A program made the position numbers and the translations under genes. A stretch of 64,000 nt of DNA from contig NZ_JADKYS010000001.1 of the NCBI RefSeq assembly GCF_015354345.1, positions 1 through 64,000 of the forward strand, read 5' to 3'. The notes under the pieces are model-generated. The model was not told where the DNA came from. It ran no database searches and saw only the letters and a list, made by a program, of their open reading frames with translations. Positions 33,618 through 42,107 of this stretch are shown piece after piece. Each line of letters starts with the position of its first letter. Positions within the stretch are counted from its first letter, which is position 1. The stretch is from Methylophilus sp. 14. GTDB taxonomy: Bacteria; Pseudomonadota; Gammaproteobacteria; Burkholderiales; Methylophilaceae.

Positions 33618-35167
33618 TTTCTCACGAACTGGTAGATTTGTCGCGACTGCAATTTGCAGCCACCGCCATGTACCACTTTTTGTTTGTGCCGCTGACACTG
33701 GGCATGGTCTGGCTACTCGTCATCATGGAAAGTGTCTACGTCATGACCGGCAAGTTGATCTGGAAAGACATGACACGCTTTTGGGGCAAGCTGTTTGGTA
33801 TCAACTTTGCCCTGGGCGTCACCACCGGCATCACTATGGAGTTTCAGTTTGGCACCAACTGGGCTTATTACTCACATTATGTGGGCGATATTTTCGGCGC
33901 ACCGCTGGCCATTGAAGGCCTGATGGCATTTTTTCTGGAATCCACCTTTATCGGCCTGTTTTTCTTCGGTTGGGACAAGCTGTCCAAACCCAAGCACCTG
34001 ATGGTGACGCTGCTCATGGCCATAGGCACCAACCTGTCGGCGTTGTGGATACTGATTGCGAATGGCTGGATGCAAAACCCGGTTGGTGCCGAGTTTAACT
34101 GGCACACCATGCGCATGGAAATGACCAATTTCTGGGATATCCTGATGAATCCGGATGCGCAGGTGAAGTTTGTGCATACGGTGTCTGCCGGTTATGTTAC
34201 CGGCGCCATGTTTGTGCTCTCCATCTCCAGCTGGTACCTGCTTAAAAAGAGAAATGTAGAGTTTGCCAAACGCAGTTTTAGTGTAGCTGCCGCGTTTGGT
34301 CTCGCCGCTTCAGCCAGTGTGATTGTTCTCGGGGACGAGTCCGGTTATACCGTAGGCGAAGCGCAGCAAACCAAAATGGCGGCGATAGAAGCCATGTGGG
34401 AAACCAAGCCTGCCCCGGCCGGACTGACTTTGCTGGCGGGCATCAACGAGGCCGAGCACAAAAACAACTGGGAAATCGAGATGCCTTATGTGATGGGCAT
34501 TATCGGTACGCGCTCGCTGAGTAAAACCATTCCAGGTATAGACGAGATCAAGGCCAAAAACCGTGAACGTATTCTGAATGGTATCCCCGCCGTGGTGGCG
34601 CTGGAGCAATTGCGGGCCGATCGCAATAACAGCGAAGCCGAGGCTACGCTCAAGGCCCATATCCATGACTTGGGGTTTGGCCTGTTGCTCAAGCGCTATA
34701 CCGATAAGGTCGCTGAGGCCACGCCAGCCATGATTGCACAGGCGGTGGATGACACCGTGCCGCGCGTAGCCCCCATGTTCTGGTCGTTCCGCATCATGGT
34801 GGGCCTGGGCTTTGCCATGCTGGCGCTGTTTGCGCTGGCCATGTGGAGCAGTCTCAAAGGCTGTTTTACTGAAAAACTATGGTTGCTGAAGTGGGCGGTG
34901 TTGATGCTGCCCATGCCATGGATTGCTGCCGAACTGGGCTGGTTTGTGGCGGAATATGGCCGCCAGCCTTGGACCATTTACGGTGTGCTCCCTACGCATT
35001 TATCGGTGTCCACCCTGAGTCCGGCCAGTTTGTATGGCTCATTGATTGGTTTTGTCGGCTTTTACACGGTGTTGCTAGTGGTCGAGTTATATCTGATGGT
35101 CAAGTTTGCCCGGCAAGGGCCAGGCTCGCTGGGCACAGGCCGTTATGATCAGGAAGTACACGCTTAG
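33614..35167 (+). CDS. cydA: Cytochrome bd ubiquinol oxidase subunit I
   Basis: 517 residues. The N-terminal haem b595 ligand histidine is H21 (TAMYHFLFVPLTLGM); GLMAFFLESTFIGLFFFGWD holds the proton-path glutamates; the Q-loop is the long form (PYVMGIIGTRSLSK; GFGLLLKRYTDKV) as in E. coli CydA; and EYGRQPWTIYGVLP is the GRQPW motif. It oxidises quinol and reduces O2 without pumping protons, and bd oxidases resist sulfide inhibition. Follows CydP with a four-base overlap; CydB begins nine bases after. Confidence 0.96.
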   Translation: MISHELVDLSRLQFAATAMYHFLFVPLTLGMVWLLVIMESVYVMTGKLIWKDMTRFWGKLFGINFALGVTTGITMEFQFGTNWAYYSHYVGDIFGAPLAIEGLMAFFLESTFIGLFFFGWDKLSKPKHLMVTLLMAIGTNLSALWILIANGWMQNPVGAEFNWHTMRMEMTNFWDILMNPDAQVKFVHTVSAGYVTGAMFVLSISSWYLLKKRNVEFAKRSFSVAAAFGLAASASVIVLGDESGYTVGEAQQTKMAAIEAMWETKPAPAGLTLLAGINEAEHKNNWEIEMPYVMGIIGTRSLSKTIPGIDEIKAKNRERILNGIPAVVALEQLRADRNNSEAEATLKAHIHDLGFGLLLKRYTDKVAEATPAMIAQAVDDTVPRVAPMFWSFRIMVGLGFAMLALFALAMWSSLKGCFTEKLWLLKWAVLMLPMPWIAAELGWFVAEYGRQPWTIYGVLPTHLSVSTLSPASLYGSLIGFVGFYTVLLVVELYLMVKFARQGPGSLGTGRYDQEVHA

Positions 35168-35176
35168 GAGAATGCC

Positions 35177-36319
35177 ATGTTGGATTACACAACCCTGAAA
35201 ATCATCTGGTGGCTGCTGGTCGGTGTGTTACTCGTCGGGTTTGCCATCATGGACGGCCACGACATGGGCGTGGGCACACTGCTGCCTTTTGTCGGTAAAA
35301 ACGATGACGAACGACGCGTCGTCATCAATACGGTCGGTCCGCACTGGGATGGTAACCAGGTCTGGTTTATCACCGGTGGCGGGGCCATTTTTGCCGCCTG
35401 GCCGCTGGTCTATGCCACTGCCTTTAGCGGCTTTTACTGGGCCATGCTGGCGGTGTTATGGGCTTTGTTTTTCCGTCCGGTGGGCTTTGATTACCGCAGC
35501 AAAATTCATAATGCGCGCTGGCGCAGCACCTGGGATTGGGGCCTGTTTGTCGGTGGTGCCGTACCACCGCTGATTTTCGGCGTGGCCTTCGGCAATCTGC
35601 TACAAGGGGTGCCGTTCAGCCTAGACAACAATCTGGTTTCGTACTATAGCGGCAGCTTCTGGGCCTTGTTGAATCCGTTTGCGCTGCTATGCGGGGTGGT
35701 TTCGAGCGCCATGATCACCATGCAGGGCGGCGTCTATCTGGCGCATCGTACTGAAGGCCGCATCCAGTTGCGTAGCATGATGCTTGCCGGATACGCTGCC
35801 TGGGTCATGGTGGCGGCTTTTGTGCTGGCCGGGTTATGGTTGCGGTTTGGTCATATCGACGGCTATGTCATCACCTCCAGTGTGGATGCGGCAGCTTTAC
35901 CTGATCCATTGGCCAAAACTGTGGCGCGCTCAGCGGAAGGCTGGTGGCAGAATTATCGGGCGCAGCCCATGTTATGGTTGTTGCCTGGTCTGGCGATCTG
36001 TGGCGCTTTACTGGCCACCTGGCTGGTGCAGTCTGGCCGGACTTTACGCGCATTTATAACCTCATCGCTGAGTATACTCGGTGTCATTGGGACGGCAGGT
36101 GCTGCGATGTTCCCGTTTGTGATGCCTTCTTCCATCCAGCCAAATGCCAGCCTGACCGTGTGGGACAGTGTCTCCAGCCATCTGACGCTGCAACTGATGT
36201 TTTTTGCCACGCTGATTTTTATGCCGCTGATTATCTTTTATACCAGCTGGGCCTACCACGTCATGCGTGGCAAAGTCACCGTGGCCGATATCCAGGCCAA
36301 CAGTCATCAGGCTTACTAA
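35177..36319 (+). CDS. cydB: Cytochrome bd ubiquinol oxidase subunit II
   Basis: 380 residues, ATG with TAGGAGA upstream. About eight or nine transmembrane helices. The family pattern FAIMDGHDMGVGTLLPFVGK, VWFITGGGAIFAAWPLVYA, FFRPVGFDYRSKI and FAMLCG-like (FALLCGVVSSAMITMQGG) is present. It supports CydA and completes the bd oxidase. CydX follows 12 bases later. The length is close to the usual ~380. Confidence 0.96.
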   Translation: MLDYTTLKIIWWLLVGVLLVGFAIMDGHDMGVGTLLPFVGKNDDERRVVINTVGPHWDGNQVWFITGGGAIFAAWPLVYATAFSGFYWAMLAVLWALFFRPVGFDYRSKIHNARWRSTWDWGLFVGGAVPPLIFGVAFGNLLQGVPFSLDNNLVSYYSGSFWALLNPFALLCGVVSSAMITMQGGVYLAHRTEGRIQLRSMMLAGYAAWVMVAAFVLAGLWLRFGHIDGYVITSSVDAAALPDPLAKTVARSAEGWWQNYRAQPMLWLLPGLAICGALLATWLVQSGRTLRAFITSSLSILGVIGTAGAAMFPFVMPSSIQPNASLTVWDSVSSHLTLQLMFFATLIFMPLIIFYTSWAYHVMRGKVTVADIQANSHQAY

Positions 36320-36331
36320 AGGAGAATACAT

Positions 36332-36445
36332 ATGTGGTACTTTACCTGGTTGTTAGGCGTGGGTTTTGCCGTACTACTGGCCATCCTCAATGCTATGTGG
36401 CTGGAGTCGGGTGGCTGTGATCATTGCCGTCACGATGCTGAATAA
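36332..36445 (+). CDS. cydX: CydX small subunit of cytochrome bd oxidase, with CxxC tail
   Basis: 37 residues, ATG 36332 preceded by AAAGGAGA. The N-terminal MWYFTWLLGVGFAVLLAILN matches CydX (MWYFAWILG in E. coli), followed by the conserved glutamate in WLESGG. The tail GGCDHCRHDAE adds two cysteines and two histidines not usual in this subunit. CydX stabilises the haem site of bd oxidases. The stop is TAA at 36443-36445. A stem-loop follows. Confidence 0.9.
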   Translation: MWYFTWLLGVGFAVLLAILNAMWLESGGCDHCRHDAE

Positions 36446-36458
36446 TACTGCCCGCCTG

Positions 36459-36489
36459 AGCAAACGCCATGTTTAGCGTGGTGTTTGCT
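36459..36489. terminator. Long stem-loop after cydX
   Basis: AGCAAACGCCA (36459-36469) pairs with TGGTGTTTGCT (36479-36489), 11 pairs with one G-T wobble and a 9-base loop. It lies 14 bases after the cydX stop and before the convergent gene. No T-run follows, so it could be a terminator for either strand or a protecting 3' hairpin. Confidence 0.6.
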
Positions 36490-36502
36490 GTGTATGCAAG
36501 GA

Positions 36503-37510
36503 CTAAAACGATAAACAGATTTTGCCGACATGGCTGTTGCTTTCCTGGTATTGAAACGCCTGCACGATCTCTTCTACCGCAAATACTTTATCCACCACCG
36601 GTTGCATGCCGTTAGCATCTATCGCTTTGATCATGGCTTGTTGTTGCGCACGGTTGCCTACCAGCACGCCTTGCAGTCGTAATTGCTTGATTAAGGCTGT
36701 CACTAGCGGAAAGTCGCCCGCCAAGCCAGTCAAGATACCAATCACCGAGATATGGCCGCCGACACGCGCTGCCAGCATGGACTGCTCCAGCGTGGCGGGG
36801 CCACCAACCTCTACAATATGGTCGACGCCGCGACCGCCAGATATTTCACGCGCTAGCGTGCCCCATTTCGGCGTGCTTTTGTAATTGATGAGGTGGTCTG
36901 CGCCCAATGTGCTAAGTTTCTCCAGTTTGGCGTCGCTGGATGAGGTAGCAATCACCGTCGCGCCTGCCAGTTTGGCAAATTGCAGCGCAAACATAGACAC
37001 GCCGCCCGTGCCTTGCACCAGCACGGTATCGCCTGGTTTGAGGTGGTCATCTGCCATCAGGGATCGCCAGGCGGTAAGGGCGGCGGTGGTGAGAGTGGAG
37101 GAGGCAAGATGGCTCCAGCCTTTGGGCGCCAGGGTGAATGACTCCACACTGGCGGTGACCAGCTCGCGCGCATAGCCATCAACGCCATCGCCAGGCACGG
37201 TGGCAAAGCCTTCAACGTGCGGTTCGCCCGACTGCCAGGTGGGAAAGAAGGTGCTGACAACGGCATCGCCCACTTTGAATTCGGTGACGTCCGCACCTAC
37301 GGCAATCACTTCCCCGGCACCATCTGCCATCGGGATGCGTGGCTCACTCGGCCCCCACATGCCGCTGACCACGGCAAAGTCGTGGTAGTTGAGCGAGTTG
37401 GCATGCAGCCTGACGGTGATTTCACCAATCTTGGGCGCAGCAGCTTCACGGCTGCCTATGGTCACGTTTTGATACCCGCCGCCGGGTTGCACAATGATGG
37501 CTTTACTCAT
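36503..37510 (-). CDS. Zinc-independent MDR family alcohol dehydrogenase / quinone oxidoreductase
   Basis: 335 residues from ATG 37510 (GAGGAGACC upstream; an earlier in-frame ATG at 37546 is not needed). GroES-like domain with NSLNYHDFAVVSG and PMADGAGEVIAVG, then a Rossmann NAD(P) domain (PGDTVLVQGTGGVSMFALQF). The structural-zinc cysteine cluster is missing, as in the zinc-independent members. Substrate unknown; an NAD(P)-dependent alcohol or quinone reductase. It is divergent from the iorA gene across a palindrome. Confidence 0.85.
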   Translation of the reverse strand: MSKAIIVQPGGGYQNVTIGSREAAAPKIGEITVRLHANSLNYHDFAVVSGMWGPSEPRIPMADGAGEVIAVGADVTEFKVGDAVVSTFFPTWQSGEPHVEGFATVPGDGVDGYARELVTASVESFTLAPKGWSHLASSTLTTAALTAWRSLMADDHLKPGDTVLVQGTGGVSMFALQFAKLAGATVIATSSSDAKLEKLSTLGADHLINYKSTPKWGTLAREISGGRGVDHIVEVGGPATLEQSMLAARVGGHISVIGILTGLAGDFPLVTALIKQLRLQGVLVGNRAQQQAMIKAIDANGMQPVVDKVFAVEEIVQAFQYQESNSHVGKICLSF

Positions 37511-37643
37511 TGTTGGTCTCCTCAAAAATGTGATGACTATCATCATCGGGTGCGTGTGATCGTTGGATTGTGCCGTGTTGCTGTGGCGATGTAAATTCTT
37601 TGCCCTTCGTTATATACGGCCTTATATAGCGTGGTTCTAGATA

Positions 37644-37664
37644 AAATTTAACATCGTTAAATTT
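37644..37664. promoter_or_regulatory. Perfect inverted repeat in a divergent promoter region
   Basis: AAATTTAAC (37644-37652) and GTTAAATTT (37656-37664) with spacer ATC, between the MDR gene (start 37510) and iorA (start 37790). A symmetric 21-bp site of this kind is typical of a dimeric repressor such as TetR, MarR or LysR types. No such regulator gene lies adjacent. Confidence 0.5.
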
Positions 37665-37789
37665 CCTGTTTTATCGTGCAGGAAACACACATACATACAG
37701 ATGTGTATGTTAGTATATTTTTCACCATAGCCAACATTCAGATTGGTTTAGCCTGCAGGCACAACAGATACTCACAAGGAACCTACCCG

Positions 37790-38245
37790 ATGAAACTAAC
37801 GATTAATGGCAAAGAGACCGAGCTAAATGTCAGTGAAGACATGCCTATTTTGTGGGCGATTCGCGATGTGGCTGGGCTAACCGGCACCAAGTTTGGCTGT
37901 GGCATGGCGCAATGCGGTGCTTGTACCGTGCATCTGGATGGCCAGGCCATCCGTTCCTGCGTGACGCCGGTGAGTGCCGCGGTCGGCAAAAAAATCACGA
38001 CGATTGAATCCATGCAAGATGACAAAGTCGGGCAAGCCGTGCAGGCGGCCTGGCAGCAGATTGATGTGGTGCAATGTGGCTACTGCCAGTCTGGCCAGAT
38101 CATGTCTGCCACCTCATTACTCAAACAAAACCCCAAACCCAGCGATGCCGATATCGATGCCGCCATGAGTGGCAATATCTGCCGTTGTGGCACTTATCAA
38201 CGTATCCGCACAGCGATTCACGAAGCTGCTGCCAAACTGGCTTAA
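37790..38245 (+). CDS. iorA: Isoquinoline 1-oxidoreductase-like [2Fe-2S] subunit (alpha)
   Basis: 151 residues from ATG 37790 (AAGGA upstream). It binds two [2Fe-2S] clusters: plant-type [15 protein letters not shown] with the fourth cysteine in IRSC, and the C-terminal pair [10 protein letters not shown] and NICRCGTY. This is the small subunit of xanthine-oxidase-family molybdoenzymes of the two-subunit type that lack an FAD subunit. It passes electrons from the molybdenum site to a cytochrome or quinone. Eleven bases before iorB. Confidence 0.9.
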   Translation: MKLTINGKETELNVSEDMPILWAIRDVAGLTGTKFGCGMAQCGACTVHLDGQAIRSCVTPVSAAVGKKITTIESMQDDKVGQAVQAAWQQIDVVQCGYCQSGQIMSATSLLKQNPKPSDADIDAAMSGNICRCGTYQRIRTAIHEAAAKLA

Positions 38246-38256
38246 GGAGAGACACC

Positions 38257-40419
38257 ATGAACGATATGATTAATCTCTCGCGCCGCAGCTTTATCAAAAG
38301 TACCGCGCTGGTCGCTGGTGGCTTGGTGGTGGCTTTCAGCATTCCACAGGCCAAACGTTTTATGGGCGTGGCCAATGCGGCCGAGGCGATGCCGTTGCCT
38401 GCGCCCAATGCATTCTTGCGCATAGGGGCAGATGACAGTATTACCGTCATGTTGGCGCATAGTGAAATGGGACAGGGTGTTTGGACCACCTTGCCGATGC
38501 TGATTGCTGATGAGCTGGATGCCGACTGGAATACGATCAAGGTTGAGCATGCGCCTGCGGCACCGGCCTATATTCACACTGCTTATGGCATTCAGATTAC
38601 CGGTGGTTCATCGACCACCTGGTCAGAGTTTGACCGTTATCGCCAGGCAGGTGCGCTGACGCGCGCTTTGCTGCTGAATGCGGCAGCTAAACAATGGAAT
38701 GTAACGGTAGCCGAGTTGCGCACCGAAAATGGCGCGGTGATTCATGGCACACAACAATTGCGTTATGGCCAACTGGTAGAAACCGCCAGCCAGCTAGAAA
38801 CACCCACCAGCGTGACGCTGAAAAAACCAGAACAATGGAAATTTATTGGTAAAGCGACCAAGCGCCTGGATAGTGCAGAAAAAATTAATGGCACCGCCAA
38901 ATTTGGCCAGGACGTGCAATTTGACGGGTTGAAAGTGGCCATGGTGGCGCGTGCGCCGGTGTTTGGTACCAAACTGAAAAGTGTCGCTGACGGTGACACG
39001 CTGAAAGTACCGGGTGTGATCAAGGTGGTCAAAGTGCCTACAGGTGTGGCGGTGATTGCCGAGCATTACTGGGCGGCCAAGCAAGGCCGTGAAGCGCTCA
39101 AATTGGAGTGGGATTTGGCCGGGCATGATAAACCGGATTCTGCGGCCTTATTAAAGCAATACCAGGCCTTGGCACAACAGCCAGGCGTGCAGGCCGCCAA
39201 GGCGGGTGATATTGCCAGCGGTAGCAAACAGGCCAAGCAGGCCGTGACCGCCGAATATGTATTGCCTTATTTGTCACATGCGCCCATGGAGCCACTCAAT
39301 TGCGCCGTGAAAATTTCTGAGCAGGGCTGTGATATCTGGACCGGCACACAAATGCAAACCACCGACCAGGCCTCTGCTGCCAAAATTCTGGGCCTCAAGC
39401 CAGAGCAGGTGAAAATTCATACCCAGTTTTTAGGCGGTGGCTTTGGCCGTCGCGCCAATCCGCGCGCGGACTTTGTGTCTGAAGCCGTAGAGGTTGCAAA
39501 AGCCGCTGGCTTGCCAGTGAAAACCGTGTGGAGCCGTGAGGATGATGTGAAAGGCGGTTTTTACCGGCCGATGTTTGTGCACCGCGCCACGGTGTCCCTG
39601 GACAAACAGGGCAAACCATTGGCCTGGCAACACACCCTGGTCGGGCAGTCCATCATCAAAGGCACGCCGTTTGAAGGCGTGATGATCAAGGATGGCATTG
39701 ATGCCACCTCGGTGGAAGGCGTGGCGGATTCGCCTTATGTAAAAGGCACTGCCAACCACCTGGTGCAATTACATTCGGTGCAGAGCGATGTGCCGGTGTT
39801 GTGGTGGCGCTCGGTGGGACATAGCCACTCCGGCTTTGCTATGGAAAGCCTGATCGACGAGCTGGCGCATGCCAGCAAACAGGATCCGCTGGCCTATAGG
39901 CGGCAGTTGCTCAAAGACCACCCACGTCATCTGGCAGCGCTCAACCTGGCCGCCGATAAAGCAGGCTGGGGCAAACCATTACCTAAAGGCGTGTTCCGCG
40001 GCATTGCCGTGCATGAATCGTTTGGCAGCTATGTGGCGCAAGTGGCTGAGGTGTCGGTGAAAGAAGGCGAAGTTAAAGTGCACCGTGTGGTGGTGGCGAT
40101 TGATTGCGGCCTGGCGGTCAACCCGGATGGCGTGAAGGCACAAATGGAGTCTTCAGTGGCTTATGCCCTGGGCGCCACACTCAGCAGCGAAATCAGCTTT
40201 AAAGATGGGCAAGTGGTGCAATCTAACTTTCATGATTACCAGGTGTTGCGCATGAAAGACATGCCCAAGGTGGACGTGCATATCGTGGCCAGTACCGAAA
40301 AAATGGGCGGTGTCGGAGAGCCTGGCGTACCGCCGTTGGCGCCTGCGGTGGCCAATGCCGTATTTGCTGCGACTGGTAAACGTATCCGCCGCCTGCCGAT
40401 AGGCGACCAACTGGCTTAA
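38257..40419 (+). CDS. iorB: Isoquinoline 1-oxidoreductase-like molybdopterin subunit (beta)
   Basis: 720 residues from ATG 38257. A twin-arginine signal (SRRSFIKSTALVAGGLVVAF) sends the folded complex to the periplasm. Molybdopterin-binding motifs include GGSSTTWSEFDRYRQAGALT, FLGGGFGRRANPRADFVSEA, the C-terminal GVGEPGVPPLAPAVANAVF with the catalytic glutamate, and an RSVGHSHSGFAME loop. The substrate could be an aldehyde or N-heterocycle. Four bases before xdhC. The next gene supplies cofactor delivery. Confidence 0.92.
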   Translation: MNDMINLSRRSFIKSTALVAGGLVVAFSIPQAKRFMGVANAAEAMPLPAPNAFLRIGADDSITVMLAHSEMGQGVWTTLPMLIADELDADWNTIKVEHAPAAPAYIHTAYGIQITGGSSTTWSEFDRYRQAGALTRALLLNAAAKQWNVTVAELRTENGAVIHGTQQLRYGQLVETASQLETPTSVTLKKPEQWKFIGKATKRLDSAEKINGTAKFGQDVQFDGLKVAMVARAPVFGTKLKSVADGDTLKVPGVIKVVKVPTGVAVIAEHYWAAKQGREALKLEWDLAGHDKPDSAALLKQYQALAQQPGVQAAKAGDIASGSKQAKQAVTAEYVLPYLSHAPMEPLNCAVKISEQGCDIWTGTQMQTTDQASAAKILGLKPEQVKIHTQFLGGGFGRRANPRADFVSEAVEVAKAAGLPVKTVWSREDDVKGGFYRPMFVHRATVSLDKQGKPLAWQHTLVGQSIIKGTPFEGVMIKDGIDATSVEGVADSPYVKGTANHLVQLHSVQSDVPVLWWRSVGHSHSGFAMESLIDELAHASKQDPLAYRRQLLKDHPRHLAALNLAADKAGWGKPLPKGVFRGIAVHESFGSYVAQVAEVSVKEGEVKVHRVVVAIDCGLAVNPDGVKAQMESSVAYALGATLSSEISFKDGQVVQSNFHDYQVLRMKDMPKVDVHIVASTEKMGGVGEPGVPPLAPAVANAVFAATGKRIRRLPIGDQLA

Positions 40420-40423
40420 GCGT

Positions 40424-41407
40424 ATGCAATCGTCAGATTGGGAAGTGCTGCAACGTGCCAGCGATTGGCTGCAACAAGGCTATCGCGCACACCTGTTCAC
40501 CGTCATCCAGACCTGGGGCTCGGCACCGCGTTTGCCGGGCGCCATTCTGGTGGTGCGTGAAGATGGCCATCTGGTTGGCTCGGTATCTGGCGGTTGTATT
40601 GAGGATGACCTGGCAGATAAAGCCAGGCATCAGCAGTTGCCGACGCAGCCCGCTATTCTGGAATACGGCATCCACCAGGACGAAGCGCAGCGTTTTGGTA
40701 TCCCGTGCGGTGGACAGCTGAAGATATTTGCTGAGCCGCTCACACAGGCAACGCAGCTGGCACCCATGCTGCAAAGCCTGGCCCAACGCAGTTTGTTAAA
40801 GCGTTCGGTCAATTTGCAGAGTGGCGAAGTACGCCACCAGCCTGTGTTGCCAGAGGGCTTGCCTTACCTGGATAACGACTGGTTCCACAGTTATTTTGGC
40901 CCGCAGTGGCGCTTGCTGATTATTGGTGCCAACCAGTTAGGATCGGTGCTGGCGGCCATGGCGCAAGCACTGGATTTTCACGTCATGATTTGTGACCCAC
41001 GTGAAGAAATGCGCGCCGAATGGCATGTGGAAGGCGCGGACTGGTTGCCCGGCATGCCGGACGATGTGGTGCTAGACATTGTGCCTGATCCACACACGGC
41101 GATTGTGGCGGTGACGCATGACCCTAAACTGGATGACATGGCTTTGCTTGAGGCGCTCAAATCAGATGCGTTTTATATCGGTGCGCTGGGCTCAGTCAAA
41201 AACCAGGAGAAACGCAAACAGCGCCTGCGCAGTTTTGATTTAAGCGAGCAGGAAGTCAATCGCCTGCATGGCCCTGTCGGTTTGCGCATAGGCAGCCGCA
41301 CGCCAGCTGAAATTGCCGTGTCTATTCTGGCTGAATTGATTCAGGCGCGGTCACAGTTGCAACAGGTCGGACTTGCTCAAGCCAGTGCCAATCTGGCTGC
41401 GGCTTGA
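40424..41407 (+). CDS. XdhC/CoxI-family molybdenum cofactor insertion protein
   Basis: 327 residues. N-terminal XdhC part with IQTWGSAPRLPGAILVV and GSVSGGCIEDDLADKA, and C-terminal Rossmann-like part with LIIGANQLGSVLAAM, TAIVAVTHDPKLDD and FYIGALGSVKNQEKRKQRL. XdhC proteins bind and sulfurate Moco for xanthine-oxidase-family enzymes. Four bases after iorB on the same strand; its role is to mature that enzyme. A convergent MocA-like gene follows. Confidence 0.9.
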   Translation: MQSSDWEVLQRASDWLQQGYRAHLFTVIQTWGSAPRLPGAILVVREDGHLVGSVSGGCIEDDLADKARHQQLPTQPAILEYGIHQDEAQRFGIPCGGQLKIFAEPLTQATQLAPMLQSLAQRSLLKRSVNLQSGEVRHQPVLPEGLPYLDNDWFHSYFGPQWRLLIIGANQLGSVLAAMAQALDFHVMICDPREEMRAEWHVEGADWLPGMPDDVVLDIVPDPHTAIVAVTHDPKLDDMALLEALKSDAFYIGALGSVKNQEKRKQRLRSFDLSEQEVNRLHGPVGLRIGSRTPAEIAVSILAELIQARSQLQQVGLAQASANLAAA

Positions 41408-41418
41408 TCGGCATGGTG

Positions 41419-42030
41419 TTAAACCAGGTCTGCAGGCGTATCAATATCCTTCAAGATGCCTGCATCCTGGCATTCAAATCTTAAAATCTCCGCCTGATGC
41501 GCACGCAACACCGCGCGTGCACCCTGGTCTCCTTCAACCAGCAGTAATTCCGGCATCAGGTCACTGGCAAAGCCAACCGGGTGCCCGGGCTGGCCTTGAT
41601 GCATGGGCTGCACCAGTCCTGCTTGCGTCAGTTGTTGGGCGACGCGTGTAATGGTCGCTGTCTGAATGTATGGCATATCTGCCAGCGCAATGACCAGTCC
41701 AGATAGGTGTGGAAAAAGCGTTTGTGCCGTCACAACCCCTAGTTTCAGGCTGTCCGCCATCTGTTGATGCTGTTCTTCACAGGCCACTACCTTAAACCCC
41801 ATTGACATAAGCTGGCCAGCGAGCGGCGACGCATAGCCACGGATGACCGCAACGCTGTTCGGCAAAGCTTGGATTAAAGCTTGCGCCGCACGTAGCGCCA
41901 TGAGTTGCCCATCAGCGAGTGGTTGTAGCAGTTTGTTCTGCGCGCCAAAGCGGCGCGAAAAACCACCTGCCAGCAATAAGCCGACGACCGGTTGTTGTGT
42001 GGGGGCAAGTGGTGTCATATTTTTGTTCAT
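41419..42030 (-). CDS. MocA-like molybdenum cofactor nucleotidyltransferase
   Basis: 203 residues. The nucleotidyl-transfer motif is VGLLLAGGFSRRFGAQNKLL, then VIALADMPYI for the metal-binding aspartate and GHPVGFASDL. MocA makes molybdopterin cytosine dinucleotide, the cofactor form needed by IorB-type enzymes. It is on the opposite strand from iorAB-xdhC, 11 bases from the xdhC end, and so probably has its own promoter. ATG 42030 or 42018. Confidence 0.85.
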   Translation of the reverse strand: MNKNMTPLAPTQQPVVGLLLAGGFSRRFGAQNKLLQPLADGQLMALRAAQALIQALPNSVAVIRGYASPLAGQLMSMGFKVVACEEQHQQMADSLKLGVVTAQTLFPHLSGLVIALADMPYIQTATITRVAQQLTQAGLVQPMHQGQPGHPVGFASDLMPELLLVEGDQGARAVLRAHQAEILRFECQDAGILKDIDTPADLV

Positions 42031-42107
42031 GCATTGACTGAGGCAGTCAACAACTCACTTCACTGGCGCGTTCATGTATGCTTGCCATGGTCTTATCTGG
42101 AGCCGTT

